Assembly: GCA_902580265.1 (NCBI GenBank)
Contig: CACHJY010000001.1
Location: 1-64,000, forward strand
Direction: 5' to 3'
Source: an uncultured Alphaproteobacteria bacterium
GTDB taxonomy: Bacteria > Pseudomonadota > Alphaproteobacteria > Rhodobacterales > Rhodobacteraceae
DNA length: 64,000 nucleotides
A model generated the notes under the pieces. It did no database searches, was not told where the DNA came from, and saw only the letters and a program-made list of their open reading frames with translations. This document shows, piece by piece, positions 35,880 through 44,672 of the stretch (position 1 is its first letter; every line of letters starts with the position of its first letter). Position numbers and translations under genes: made by a program.

Positions 35880-36827
35880 TTATTTATTTGGATGATTGTT
35901 TTTTATGGCACTCAAAATCGCAGCAATTGCGTTATCACGATCTTTAGCCATTTCAAGAAAATGCTTACCTTTTGACATGTCTTTACACCCATTAACCATC
36001 TTATCACGTAATTCTTGTGTTAATTCAGGTCCTTTAAGTCTAGTCCATGGTAATTGTAATGCAGGGCCGAATTGGTCTAGATTTGTAGCCATACCTCCTT
36101 CACCACAGGCTACGTGAAATGCCATGCATTGACCTTGGTAAGCCATCCTAGGTGCTGGCCCATTAATTAGTGCTAAATCAATTTGTTCAGGTGTTGCTTC
36201 ATCATTTGCGACCATGTGTAATGCCTCTCGCCACAATGCTTCCTGTAAACGAGTTGCAATAAATCCTGGAATTTCTTTTTTAAGCACAATTGGGACTTTA
36301 CCGACCGCTTTATAAAAGCTGACCGCCTGATCAACACATAGTTTATTTGTGTATTCACTAGCAACAACCTCTACCAGTGGTAGTAAGTAGGGAGGGTTAA
36401 AAGGATGTCCTACTATTGCTCTATCTTTTGTATTGCAGTTCTTTACGATGTCTGAAATTAATAGCCCAGAAGTTGATGAAGCTATAATAACGCTCGGGTT
36501 TAAAAATAAATCAATTTGGGAATAAAAATCTTGCTTCACATTTAATATCTCTGGAATGCTTTCCTGTACGAAGTCGACCTCGGTTAAGCTCTCTTTTAAG
36601 TTGGTGAAGATTTGCATTTTTTCTAACGATGCTGTTTTATCAATCCCTAATTTTTCCAATGTTTCCCAAGCCGTTTTGATTAATGACTTATAATCATCTA
36701 TTTCATTCTCTGAGTGGAGATAACATTTTACATTTAGGCCTTTGGCTAGAAAGTGAGCGGCCCAACCAGCTCCTATGGGTCCGCCTCCAATGCTAGCCAC
36801 TGTTGAGATCTTATTTAAACTTTCCAA
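35880..36827 (-). CDS. L-carnitine 3-dehydrogenase
   Basis: A 315-residue 3-hydroxyacyl-CoA-dehydrogenase-fold enzyme oxidising L-carnitine to 3-dehydrocarnitine with NAD. Motifs match Pseudomonas carnitine dehydrogenase: [64 protein letters not shown] and [11 protein letters not shown] start it at TTG 36827, two bases after the caiD TAG, with AAAGGA eight bases upstream. A longer frame would run 60 bases into caiD and put a stray tail before the Rossmann motif. No fused thioesterase domain is present, unlike some rhizobial forms. Confidence 0.88.
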   Translation of the reverse strand: MESLNKISTVASIGGGPIGAGWAAHFLAKGLNVKCYLHSENEIDDYKSLIKTAWETLEKLGIDKTASLEKMQIFTNLKESLTEVDFVQESIPEILNVKQDFYSQIDLFLNPSVIIASSTSGLLISDIVKNCNTKDRAIVGHPFNPPYLLPLVEVVASEYTNKLCVDQAVSFYKAVGKVPIVLKKEIPGFIATRLQEALWREALHMVANDEATPEQIDLALINGPAPRMAYQGQCMAFHVACGEGGMATNLDQFGPALQLPWTRLKGPELTQELRDKMVNGCKDMSKGKHFLEMAKDRDNAIAAILSAIKNNHPNK

Positions 36828-36828
36828 G

Positions 36829-37632
36829 CTATTTTCCTTTAAAATTTGGATCTCTTTTTTCAACAAACGCCGCCACACCTTCAGCTGCATCGTCAGATTT
36901 AAGCATATTCGAATATGTCGACAAATTGCCTGACCGCATTTCTGAAAAAGCCTCTTTTAAAGCTTTACATTCTATCGCTCTTAAAACTTCCTTTACGCTT
37001 TGCATTGCCAGAGGAGCTGTATGCGCCATTTTTTCTGCCCACTCTCTTGCAGAATCTAAAAGTGAAGATTTATCAACCACTTTATTTACCAATCCAAAGC
37101 TTTTTGCTTCCTGAGCTGACATTCTACGACCAAGAAAAAACATTTCCATTGCAATATTGTATGGAATTCTTCTAGGTAACCTTTGAAGTGCACCTGCGTC
37201 AGGAACAATACCTAGCGGCATCTCAGGCAGACCAAATTCAACATGTTCTGCTGCTATAATCAAATCACAGGACATTGCAAGCTCAAAACCGCCACCAATT
37301 GCGTGACCATTTAGAGCGCAAATCACTGGTTTATTCAAATTCCAATTTTCTGTTAATCCTGCAAAACCACCGTCACCGTAGTCCGCCTTTTCCCACCAAT
37401 TGTCTAACGCCATTTCTCCAGAATTAACGGCTTTGAGGTCCCATCCAGCTGAAAATATCTTATCTCCTTCACCAGTAATTATTCCAACTCTAAGGTCGGG
37501 ATTGTCTCGTAATTCCGCAAAAGCTTTTCCAAGATCTTGACTAAGTTTAAGGTCTATAGCATTTACTTTTGGCTTATTGATTTTAATTTCTAGTACTTTT
37601 TCTTTTACTTCTACCTCTAGATGACTTGTCAT
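36829..37632 (-). CDS. caiD: Carnitinyl-CoA dehydratase / crotonobetainyl-CoA hydratase
   Basis: A 267-residue crotonase that aligns along its whole length, from memory, with E. coli CaiD: FSAGWDLKAV, GGFAGLTENWNLNKPVI, NGHAIGGGFELAMS, LPEMPLGIVPDAG, GRRMSAQEA and the C-terminal EKRDPNFKGK. The oxyanion-hole segments and the glutamate in LPEMPLG are retained. It hydrates crotonobetainyl-CoA to carnitinyl-CoA. The position between the LLM monooxygenase and carnitine dehydrogenase supports a path from gamma-butyrobetaine to carnitine. A CoA-transferase or thioesterase to release free carnitine is not seen nearby. Confidence 0.88.
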   Translation of the reverse strand: MTSHLEVEVKEKVLEIKINKPKVNAIDLKLSQDLGKAFAELRDNPDLRVGIITGEGDKIFSAGWDLKAVNSGEMALDNWWEKADYGDGGFAGLTENWNLNKPVICALNGHAIGGGFELAMSCDLIIAAEHVEFGLPEMPLGIVPDAGALQRLPRRIPYNIAMEMFFLGRRMSAQEAKSFGLVNKVVDKSSLLDSAREWAEKMAHTAPLAMQSVKEVLRAIECKALKEAFSEMRSGNLSTYSNMLKSDDAAEGVAAFVEKRDPNFKGK

Positions 37633-37641
37633 TTTTTATTC

Positions 37642-38679
37642 CTATTGAAAAGCAGGAAGAACTTCTTCACAGAACAACTCGAGTGATCTCTTCTGTGAAC
37701 CATGATCCAACCCCATTGATGCGTAATAGATAAAATTATCCACCCCGAGATCTTCATAACGCTTTAATTTTTCAATAACCTCGTCTGGTGTTCCAAACAG
37801 TAGATTTTCTTCAAGCATGGTTGGATTATATTCTTCTCTATTTTCAAGTTCTTTCAAAGCAATTTCCTTAGGAAATCCGTCTTTAACGTCACCTAAATTT
37901 TTAAACAAATTTTCAAATTGGCCTAATATACGTTGAATAGCTCTGATATAGATACTCGCTTCTTCTCTGTTTTTATAGACAGCAGCATGCCTCATCATCG
38001 CAAAAATGGGTTTAAAGCCATTAGAAGCACTTTCTAAAGCATCATCAAGGCGTTGTTTGTAGAGCTCTGCCTCTGAAAATGGTCTAGTTAAAGGCCAAGA
38101 CATTATATTGCAATGATTTTTTACTGCATAGTCATAGGTTATAGGTGCTCTAGCAGCTACCCATACAGGGGGTCCGCCTTTTTGCACAGGTTTTGGAACA
38201 GACGTAGATAATGGGAAAGACCAAAATTTACCATTATGCTCATAATCTCCTTCCCATAGCTTCTTGATAACTGGAAGACTCTCCTGCATATATTTCCATG
38301 CATCAGATTGCTTGAGTCCTGGATGCATTCGATCAAATTCTCGTTGATATGCCCCCGAACCTATACCAAATTCAAGGCGACCCTCAGTAATCAGGTCTGT
38401 GAAAGCAGCCTCTCCAGCAAGTTTGATTGGATGCCAGTAGGGGGCTGCTGCTACAGCAGTGCCGAGCCTTACATCGTTTGTATTTTCTGCCCACCATGTA
38501 ATTATTTGAAAAGGGTTTGGTGCAATTGTCATTTCCAAGGCGTGGTGTTCGGCAGCCCATACAATATTAAAACCACTTTGATCAGCCATTTGTACCATCT
38601 CTAGTGTATGGTTTTTCACGTCCTTCATTGACAAAGAGTTGTCTGCTCTTTCTAGATTTATTGCTAAATCAAATTTCAT
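37642..38679 (-). CDS. LLM class flavin-dependent monooxygenase
   Basis: A 345-residue luciferase-like TIM-barrel protein with EHHALEM near residue 45, LGTAVAAAPYWHPIKLAGE, RLEFGIGSGAYQREFDRM and PPVWVAARAPITYDYA. These give the FMN site of LLM oxidoreductases, which insert oxygen using reduced flavin from a partner reductase. No flavin reductase is in the window. It lies between ALDH and caiD in one operon. The set ALDH-LLM facing RidA-hydrolase-AA_synth recalls rut-like ring-cleaving systems, but the protein is not RutA by any motif I can assign. Substrate unknown. Confidence 0.85.
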   Translation of the reverse strand: MKFDLAINLERADNSLSMKDVKNHTLEMVQMADQSGFNIVWAAEHHALEMTIAPNPFQIITWWAENTNDVRLGTAVAAAPYWHPIKLAGEAAFTDLITEGRLEFGIGSGAYQREFDRMHPGLKQSDAWKYMQESLPVIKKLWEGDYEHNGKFWSFPLSTSVPKPVQKGGPPVWVAARAPITYDYAVKNHCNIMSWPLTRPFSEAELYKQRLDDALESASNGFKPIFAMMRHAAVYKNREEASIYIRAIQRILGQFENLFKNLGDVKDGFPKEIALKELENREEYNPTMLEENLLFGTPDEVIEKLKRYEDLGVDNFIYYASMGLDHGSQKRSLELFCEEVLPAFQ

Positions 38680-38711
38680 TTACTTAATCCCCCTTAAAAA
38701 TCCTTTATACT

Positions 38712-40193
38712 TTATTTCATTACAAATGGATTAGCTGCCGGTTCATCTGACATATTCATCCAAACCGTTTTAGGTCGAGTGTAGTCATATATGGCTTGAA
38801 AACCACTTTCTCGACCATAACCTGAGTTTTTAAATCCTCCAAATTCTGCAATCGGAGACACAACCCTATATGTATTAACCCATACTATTCCAGCATGAAC
38901 TGCCTTACTTACTCTTAGACACCTAGAATTACTTTTTGAAAAAATGCCTGCTGCCAAACCATGTTTTGTATCATTAGCAAGAGATATGACCTCTTCTTCG
39001 GTTTTAAATTTTATTACGGATAGTACAGGTCCAAATAATTCAGTATCTACTATTTTTAGTTTCTGACTAGGGCAGTCTACTATTGTTGGCTCAAAAAACA
39101 ATTCACCAAGACCTTCGGGTGATTTGCCACCGCACAACAAGGTTGCACCTTCTTCTACAGCAAACGCAAGCTCAGTTTTAATATTTTCGAGTTGCCCTTT
39201 AGTGCATAGAGGGCCCATTTGGGTTTCGTCCAATAACGGGTCTCCAATTTTTATCTTTTTTGCTTGTTTAACAATTAAGCTTAAAAATTCATCTGCTATA
39301 TTTTCTTGGAGGTATAATCTCGATCCGGCAACACAGCTTTGACCTGTTGCGCCAAAAATTCCAGCTATAGAACAATTAACTGCGTTCTCTATATCAGCAT
39401 CATCAAATACAATAAAAGGTGACTTGCCCCCTAGCTCTAAAGACACTTCTGCAAAATTTTCGGCAGAATTTCTAATAACATGGCGCGCAGAAGTTGGTCC
39501 TCCAGTGAACGAAATCCTGGCGACCTTGGGATGGCTTGTTAATTCTTTTCCACAAGGGTCTCCATGGCCTGTTATAATATTTACAACTCCAGGAGGAATA
39601 CCCGCTTCTTCGACGCATTTACCAAAAGCAAGCATTGCTGCAGATGCGTGTTCGGACGCTTTCAAAACGATAGTATTTCCTGCAGCCAATGCTGGACCAA
39701 TCTTTACAGCAACAAGAAACAATTGTGAATTCCAAGGAACAATTGCTGCTACAACGCCTAATGGCTCTCTGTTTGTAAATACAAATAAATCTGTTTTATC
39801 AATTGGTAATGTTTGACCAGAGACTTTGTCAGCGCACCCAGCAAAGAAATTAAAAAATTGCGAGATATATTTTGCTTGCCATTTAGTTTCCTTTAACATT
39901 TTCCCGGTGTCTATGGTTTCAATTTTACCCAATTCCTCAGATTTGCTAGCTAGTATATCGGCTAATTTTCTGAGATGCTCTCCTCTTTCTGTCGGAGTCA
40001 TTTTTGACCATGGTCCATCAATAAATGCTTTGTGAGCCGCTTCTACGGCGCTATTAACATCCGTTGTCGATGCTTCTGGTATAGTGCACCAACTCTCTCC
40101 CGTTGTGGGGTTTGAGCTTTCAAAGTTCTTATTATCAGAGGATAAGACCCACTCTCCATCAATCAACATTTTAAAGTTTTCTAATCTGCCCAT
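38712..40193 (-). CDS. NAD(P)-dependent aldehyde dehydrogenase
   Basis: A 493-residue aldehyde dehydrogenase with the catalytic cysteine in GATGQSCVAGSR, the glutamate in SLELGGKSP, the cofactor motif FTGGPTSARHV and the PWNSQLFL segment. It is the first gene of the minus-strand operon, 32 bases ahead of the LLM gene. Betaine aldehyde, gamma-trimethylaminobutyraldehyde or the aldehyde product of the LLM reaction are all possible substrates. It is clearly different from the second ALDH of the divergent operon. Confidence 0.88.
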   Translation of the reverse strand: MGRLENFKMLIDGEWVLSSDNKNFESSNPTTGESWCTIPEASTTDVNSAVEAAHKAFIDGPWSKMTPTERGEHLRKLADILASKSEELGKIETIDTGKMLKETKWQAKYISQFFNFFAGCADKVSGQTLPIDKTDLFVFTNREPLGVVAAIVPWNSQLFLVAVKIGPALAAGNTIVLKASEHASAAMLAFGKCVEEAGIPPGVVNIITGHGDPCGKELTSHPKVARISFTGGPTSARHVIRNSAENFAEVSLELGGKSPFIVFDDADIENAVNCSIAGIFGATGQSCVAGSRLYLQENIADEFLSLIVKQAKKIKIGDPLLDETQMGPLCTKGQLENIKTELAFAVEEGATLLCGGKSPEGLGELFFEPTIVDCPSQKLKIVDTELFGPVLSVIKFKTEEEVISLANDTKHGLAAGIFSKSNSRCLRVSKAVHAGIVWVNTYRVVSPIAEFGGFKNSGYGRESGFQAIYDYTRPKTVWMNMSDEPAANPFVMK

Positions 40194-40253
40194 TTTTGCT
40201 CACACTTTCTGGTTATTCGCCCTTAAGTCTATAAGAGAAAAATGATCAAAAAC

Positions 40254-40289
40254 AATAACTATTTATTCTATGATAAATAAAAAGTTATT
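40254..40289. promoter_or_regulatory. 14-bp inverted repeat in the divergent promoter region (ALDH-LLM / RidA operons)
   Basis: The arms 40254-40267 (AATAACTATTTATT) and 40276-40289 pair at 13 of 14 positions around an 8-base spacer. Further GTTAT/ATAAC half-sites follow at 40284-40310 (GTTATTTT repeated with a 15-base period, and a CATAACC). The 140-bp gap separates two divergently transcribed catabolic operons, so this is a good candidate operator for a regulator controlling both. Confidence 0.6.
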
Positions 40290-40342
40290 TTCATAACCGT
40301 TATTTTAACCAATAATCTAACAGTCAAATATAGGTGAATAAA

Positions 40343-40729
40343 ATGTCTAAAAAAATTATTGGGGATCCATTGATTATAAATGGACGGAAGCTGTCATTAT
40401 CTAAGGCCGTTAAAGCTGGTGACTTTGTGTATTTAACGGGTCAAGTTCCTATGAAAAACGGTGTGGTCATAACTGAAGGCTCCATAGAAGAGCAAACAAG
40501 AATAGTGCTCGATGAAATTAAAAATACATTGATAGAGGTTGGCTGTGAACTGCAGGATGTTGTTAAAGCTATGGTTTGGCTGAAAAATAGAGAAGACTTC
40601 CCTGGGTTTAACTCGATTTACGGGGAGTATTTTGACCATGATCCACCAGCTAGATCTGCTGTGGTCAGCGATCTTTTGGTAGATGTTTTAGTTGAAGTAG
40701 AAGTAGTAGCTTATAAACCTGGGTTGTAA
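40343..40729 (+). CDS. RidA (YjgF/YER057c/UK114) family protein
   Basis: A 128-residue Rid-family protein with LTGQVPMKNG, the conserved arginine in PPARSAVVSDLL and glutamate in VEVEVVAY. RidA itself deaminates reactive enamine/imine intermediates; operon-bound paralogues such as RutC act in specific pathways. ATG 40343 has AGGTGA five bases upstream, so I prefer it to GTG 40334. It is first in a plus-strand operon whose next gene, an alpha/beta hydrolase, starts one base after its stop, a pairing reminiscent of RutC-RutD. Confidence 0.88.
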   Translation: MSKKIIGDPLIINGRKLSLSKAVKAGDFVYLTGQVPMKNGVVITEGSIEEQTRIVLDEIKNTLIEVGCELQDVVKAMVWLKNREDFPGFNSIYGEYFDHDPPARSAVVSDLLVDVLVEVEVVAYKPGL

Positions 40730-40730
40730 C

Positions 40731-41543
40731 ATGAAGAGGCAATATTATAACGGTTCCTGCTTTAAATATTTTTTTAAAAATCCTAAGTTTAAAACTATTG
40801 TTTTTATACATGGTTTAGGACTCAACCAAGATGTCTGGTCATGGCAGGTTTCATTGTTTAAAAACCATAATGTACTTATATATGATCTTCTTGGTCATGG
40901 TGACAGTAAAGATCCTGAAGGTGAAATTTCTTTAAGTATGTTTTCAGATCAACTTCTACAAATAATCAATCACATTAAATTAGAAAAATTTATACTAGTT
41001 GGGTTTTCTCTGGGATCAATGATTTCTCGAAAATTTGCGTCTTTATACCCAAGCATGGTTGAAGCATTAGTTCTTTTAAATTCACCCAATAGGTTATTAG
41101 ATCAGGAAAGGGATGAAATTTTAGAAAGAGCAAAGTTGTTGAAAAACGAGGGTCCAGAGTCTACGACAGAAGCGGCGATAAAAAGATGGTTTAGCATTCC
41201 TTTTCAGAAAAGTAATCCTCATATCGTTCAGCTCGTACGTAACTGGGTAAATAATAATAGAAAAGAAGTCTATGCAAATATTTACCCCATGCTCTATTAC
41301 GGATCTATTGACCTTAAATCGCTACATGAAAGCAAGCCGACTCTTATAATTGCCTGTGATCAAGATTTTGCTAATGGCCCTGACGCTGCAAAAGAAATTG
41401 CAAAAAATTTTAAAAATAACCATGTCTGTATTTTACAAAACTTAAGGCATATGGCATTGGTTGAAGACTATACAACCGTTTTTGTAAAAATTTATGAATT
41501 TCTTGTATCATTGAATTTACATCAACATTTTTTTGATACTTAA
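40731..41543 (+). CDS. Alpha/beta hydrolase
   Basis: A 270-residue alpha/beta hydrolase. The HGLGLNQDVW oxyanion region, the nucleophile elbow GFSLGS (about residues 95-100), the acid in IACDQDFANG, and the catalytic histidine in NLRHMALVED are visible. It resembles PcaD/RutD-type hydrolases, which cleave enol-lactones, esters or carbamates. It is the second of two such genes in the window and not closely similar to the one at 13.8 kb. Its place after RidA and before the AA_synth-like protein suggests hydrolysis of a ring-opened intermediate. Confidence 0.82.
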   Translation: MKRQYYNGSCFKYFFKNPKFKTIVFIHGLGLNQDVWSWQVSLFKNHNVLIYDLLGHGDSKDPEGEISLSMFSDQLLQIINHIKLEKFILVGFSLGSMISRKFASLYPSMVEALVLLNSPNRLLDQERDEILERAKLLKNEGPESTTEAAIKRWFSIPFQKSNPHIVQLVRNWVNNNRKEVYANIYPMLYYGSIDLKSLHESKPTLIIACDQDFANGPDAAKEIAKNFKNNHVCILQNLRHMALVEDYTTVFVKIYEFLVSLNLHQHFFDT

Positions 41544-41606
41544 TTACAATGTAGGTTTAATGATCGTAACGCGCTTTATTTATTTGCTAAAGAATAGGAG
41601 CTCTAG

Positions 41607-42209
41607 ATGCTTAAAGAACTGAGAAAGATTGTCACCTTTGATGAAGATATATACAGTGAAGGAGGAAAAGAAGCCAATCCTATTCTTCGCATAATAGGTG
41701 TTGCTGCAGTATTATCTAATCCTTGGAAAGGTAAGGGGTTTGTAGAGGACTTGCAACCAGAAATTAAAAGAATTGCTCCTGTAATGGGTAAAGCTTTGAC
41801 CGACCGTTTGATTTCAATGGTTGGTAGTGGAGAAAAAATTGAAGCATACGGGAAGGCAGCATTAGCTGGGACCAGTTGTGAAATAGAGCATGCTTCGGCT
41901 ATTATTCATACTTTGCAATTTGGAAACTTTTATAGGGAAGCGGTTGGTGCAAAAAGTTACTTAGGTTTCACAAACACAAGGGGTCCAGCAAATACACAAA
42001 TTCAAATACCATTAATGGATAAGCATGACACTGGAAGGCGATCGCATTATTTGACCGTTCAGTTCTCTATATATGATGCGCCTGATGTCGAAGAAATAGT
42101 GTGTGCTCTTGGAGCTGCTACAAGCGGAAGGCCCCATCATAGAATAGGTGATCGATACTCAGATCTAAAAGCCCTCGGCAAATCTGTTGATAATCCAGCT
42201 GGTATATAA
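41607..42209 (+). CDS. Amino acid synthesis (AA_synth, DUF1185-like) family protein
   Basis: A 200-residue protein whose ILRIIGVAAVLSNPWKGKG start, ALTDRLISMVGSGEKIEAYGKAAL, and C-terminal GAATSGRPHHRIGDRYSDL match what I know of the AA_synth/DUF1185 family (PF06684). Despite the name no biochemical role is established to my knowledge. Relatives occur near RidA, LLM monooxygenases and hydrolases in alphaproteobacteria, as here. The start ATG 41607 has GGAG nine bases upstream. A role in ring or amide cleavage is inference from neighbours only. Confidence 0.75.
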   Translation: MLKELRKIVTFDEDIYSEGGKEANPILRIIGVAAVLSNPWKGKGFVEDLQPEIKRIAPVMGKALTDRLISMVGSGEKIEAYGKAALAGTSCEIEHASAIIHTLQFGNFYREAVGAKSYLGFTNTRGPANTQIQIPLMDKHDTGRRSHYLTVQFSIYDAPDVEEIVCALGAATSGRPHHRIGDRYSDLKALGKSVDNPAGI

Positions 42210-42226
42210 TAGAAAAGGTGAAATCA

Positions 42227-43642
42227 ATGAAACTAGATAAATTCTACATTAATGGCGAATGGGTCTCCCCTGTAAAAGATGAAAAAATTGATATTATTAA
42301 TCCATCAGATGAATCAGTTATTGGGACACTAAACGTTGGATCTCAGCAGGATATTGATAAGGCAGTAGAGGCTGCAAAAGCTGCGTTCTCAAGCTATGCG
42401 CGGATAAGTGTAGCTGAGCGTTTAGACCTGTTGAAAGAAATAAGAAACCAGTTTAAAAATCGCTTTGAGGATTTTGTGGAAGCTATCACTAAAGAAATGG
42501 GGTCACCTGTAAAGCTTTCTCGCGGTGCACAAGCAGCTGTAGGGTTAGGCCATTTAAAGACTGCAATAAGGGTGCTAGAAGAACATAAATTTGAATACCC
42601 TTTTAATGGCTACACTGTAAGGCACGAACCAATTGGAGTTTGTGGGCTTATCACACCTTGGAATTGGCCAATAAACCAAACTATATCGAAGCTCGGACCT
42701 TGTCTTGCCTCAGGGTGCACAGCAATACTGAAACCAAGCGAAATATCACCAGTATCAGCTAATATAATTGCCGAAATAATGGATGCTGCAAAAGTTCCTA
42801 AAGGAGTTTTTAATATGGTGCATGGCTTGGGTCCGGTTGTAGGAGAGGCCTTATCCAACCATAAGGATGTAGATATGATGTCTTTTACTGGTTCAACGAG
42901 GGGAGGGGTCGCTGTTGCTCAGGCTGCAGCAATGTCGGTCAAGAGAGTAAGTCAGGAACTTGGAGGAAAATCACCAAATATAATTTTTGATGATGAAAAG
43001 TTTGAGCAATCGGTCACTGTTGGTGTGCAAAAAATTATGGAGAATACTGGACAGTCTTGTAATGCGCCAACTCGAATGATAGTACCAAAAAATCGACAAC
43101 ATGAAGCTTTGGAAATTGCAAAAAATGTTGCAGAAAAATTGATAACTGGTGACCCTACAAAAGAAGACACAGACATCGGTCCTCTAGTAAGTCAAGCTCA
43201 ATTTGATAAGGTACAAAGGTTAATCGAATCTGGGATTAAGGCTGGTGCTCAATTAGTAACTGGTGGATTAGGCAAGCCTATAGGGCTTAATAGCGGTTAT
43301 TTTGTTAAGCCAACTGTTTTTGGAGATGTAAATAACTCCATGGAAATTGCACAAGAAGAAATATTCGGCCCCGTCTTATCTGTAATCCCGTATGAAGACA
43401 TTGATAATGCGGTTCAGATTGCGAATGATACAAGCTATGGCCTTTCTGCTTATGTATGTGGTAGTGACTCCGAAAAATTAAGGAGTGTCGCAAGGCAAAT
43501 TAGAGCAGGTCAAATCCATGTTAATTATGGTAGCGGGGGAACCAATGCACCATTTGGTGGCTTTAAGCAATCGGGTAATGGGCGAGAGAAGGCTGAGTGG
43601 GGTTTGGAAGAATTCTTAGAGACTAAAGCAATAATGGAGTAA
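42227..43642 (+). CDS. Aldehyde dehydrogenase family protein
   Basis: A 471-residue aldehyde dehydrogenase with catalytic cysteine in ENTGQSCNAPTR, glutamate in SQELGGKSPN, TPWNWPINQ and FTGSTRGGVAVA. ATG 42227 has AAAGGTGA six bases upstream, whereas the GTG at 42218 is part of that site. It would oxidise an aldehyde produced by the RidA/hydrolase/AA_synth steps. It belongs to a different ALDH branch from the one at 38.7 kb, so the two divergent operons carry one each. Confidence 0.88.
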   Translation: MKLDKFYINGEWVSPVKDEKIDIINPSDESVIGTLNVGSQQDIDKAVEAAKAAFSSYARISVAERLDLLKEIRNQFKNRFEDFVEAITKEMGSPVKLSRGAQAAVGLGHLKTAIRVLEEHKFEYPFNGYTVRHEPIGVCGLITPWNWPINQTISKLGPCLASGCTAILKPSEISPVSANIIAEIMDAAKVPKGVFNMVHGLGPVVGEALSNHKDVDMMSFTGSTRGGVAVAQAAAMSVKRVSQELGGKSPNIIFDDEKFEQSVTVGVQKIMENTGQSCNAPTRMIVPKNRQHEALEIAKNVAEKLITGDPTKEDTDIGPLVSQAQFDKVQRLIESGIKAGAQLVTGGLGKPIGLNSGYFVKPTVFGDVNNSMEIAQEEIFGPVLSVIPYEDIDNAVQIANDTSYGLSAYVCGSDSEKLRSVARQIRAGQIHVNYGSGGTNAPFGGFKQSGNGREKAEWGLEEFLETKAIME

Positions 43643-43666
43643 AGGATATCAGCAGGGAGATTTGAT

Positions 43667-44671
43667 TTGTCTATTGACTCGGACACAAGCAATAATTTTA
43701 TAGTAGATTGTTTGCAGTATGCTAATTGGTCTAAAGAAATTTTTGAGCAGATGAGACAAGGTGGAGTTGACTGTGTCCACGTAACTATTGCCTACCATGA
43801 AAACTTTAGGGAAGCTGTTTTAAACCTTGAGGAATGGAACGAATATTTCAATAGTTATTCGGAGTATATCGTGCAAGCAGGTAGCTATAATGAAATATTA
43901 TCTGCTAAGAAAAATAATAAAACAGCGATTATTTTCGGTTTTCAAAACCCGTCTCCAATAGAAGACGATATTTCTTTGTTAGAAGTTTGGCAAAAGCTTG
44001 GTGTTCGATTTATGCAGCTGTCTTATAATAATCAATCGCTCCTTGCTACAGGTTGTTATGAAAAGAATGACCCTGGCTTAACAAGAATGGGGATAGAAGT
44101 TATTAAAGAAATGAATAGGCTTGGGATTGTTGTTGACATGAGTCATTCTTCTGATCGGTCAACTTTAGAGGCAATTGATAATTCGTCACGGCCGATTGCA
44201 ATTACTCATGCTAATCCAGCTTTCTGGCATTCTGCCTTAAGAAATAAGTCAGACGAAGTTCTAGACCGAATGTTTAAAAATGGTGGTATGCTGGGATTTT
44301 CTCTTTATCCTCACCATTTACATAATGGGAGTAATTGTACCATTAAAGACTTTTGTAAAATGATCGCAAAAACGGCAGAAAAATTTGGATCAAAAAATAT
44401 TGGGATAGGAAGTGATCTTTGTCAAAATCAGCCTGATAGTATCGTAGAGTGGATGAGAAATGGAAGATGGACCAAAACAAAAGACTTTGGAGAAGGAGAT
44501 TCTTCTAACCCTGGCTTTCCTATTCAGCCTAATTGGTTCAAATCAAACAAGGATTTTATCAATATTAAGGATGGATTAAAGCATATTGGATTTGATAATG
44601 ATGAAATTAATTCTATTATGGGACTCAACTGGATGAAGTTTTTTAAAAATTCTTTTAATAAAGAGATATAA
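43667..44671 (+). CDS. M19 (membrane dipeptidase-like) protein with altered metal site
   Basis: A 334-residue protein of the M19 dipeptidase fold. The two C-terminal metal histidines are kept (DMSHSS and ITHANP). The N-terminal HxD ligand pair of canonical members is replaced by a CLQYANW stretch, and the bridging glutamate appears as glutamine in FGFQNPSPIEDD. Such a site may bind one metal or none and may act on something other than dipeptides. The start is TTG 43667 with AGGGAGA seven bases upstream. It lies between ALDH and two uncharacterised genes in the same operon. Confidence 0.75.
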   Translation: MSIDSDTSNNFIVDCLQYANWSKEIFEQMRQGGVDCVHVTIAYHENFREAVLNLEEWNEYFNSYSEYIVQAGSYNEILSAKKNNKTAIIFGFQNPSPIEDDISLLEVWQKLGVRFMQLSYNNQSLLATGCYEKNDPGLTRMGIEVIKEMNRLGIVVDMSHSSDRSTLEAIDNSSRPIAITHANPAFWHSALRNKSDEVLDRMFKNGGMLGFSLYPHHLHNGSNCTIKDFCKMIAKTAEKFGSKNIGIGSDLCQNQPDSIVEWMRNGRWTKTKDFGEGDSSNPGFPIQPNWFKSNKDFINIKDGLKHIGFDNDEINSIMGLNWMKFFKNSFNKEI

Positions 44672-44672
44672 G

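Noticed and set aside
36829..36890. Carnitine dehydrogenase starting 60 bases inside caiD
   Set aside because: A TTG right after the caiD stop has a well-placed AAAGGA, and the extra residues would precede the Rossmann motif without family support.
37642..38679. RutA pyrimidine oxygenase
   Set aside because: The protein is an LLM-family member, but I see no RutA-specific signature, and RutB, RutE, RutF and RutG counterparts are missing.
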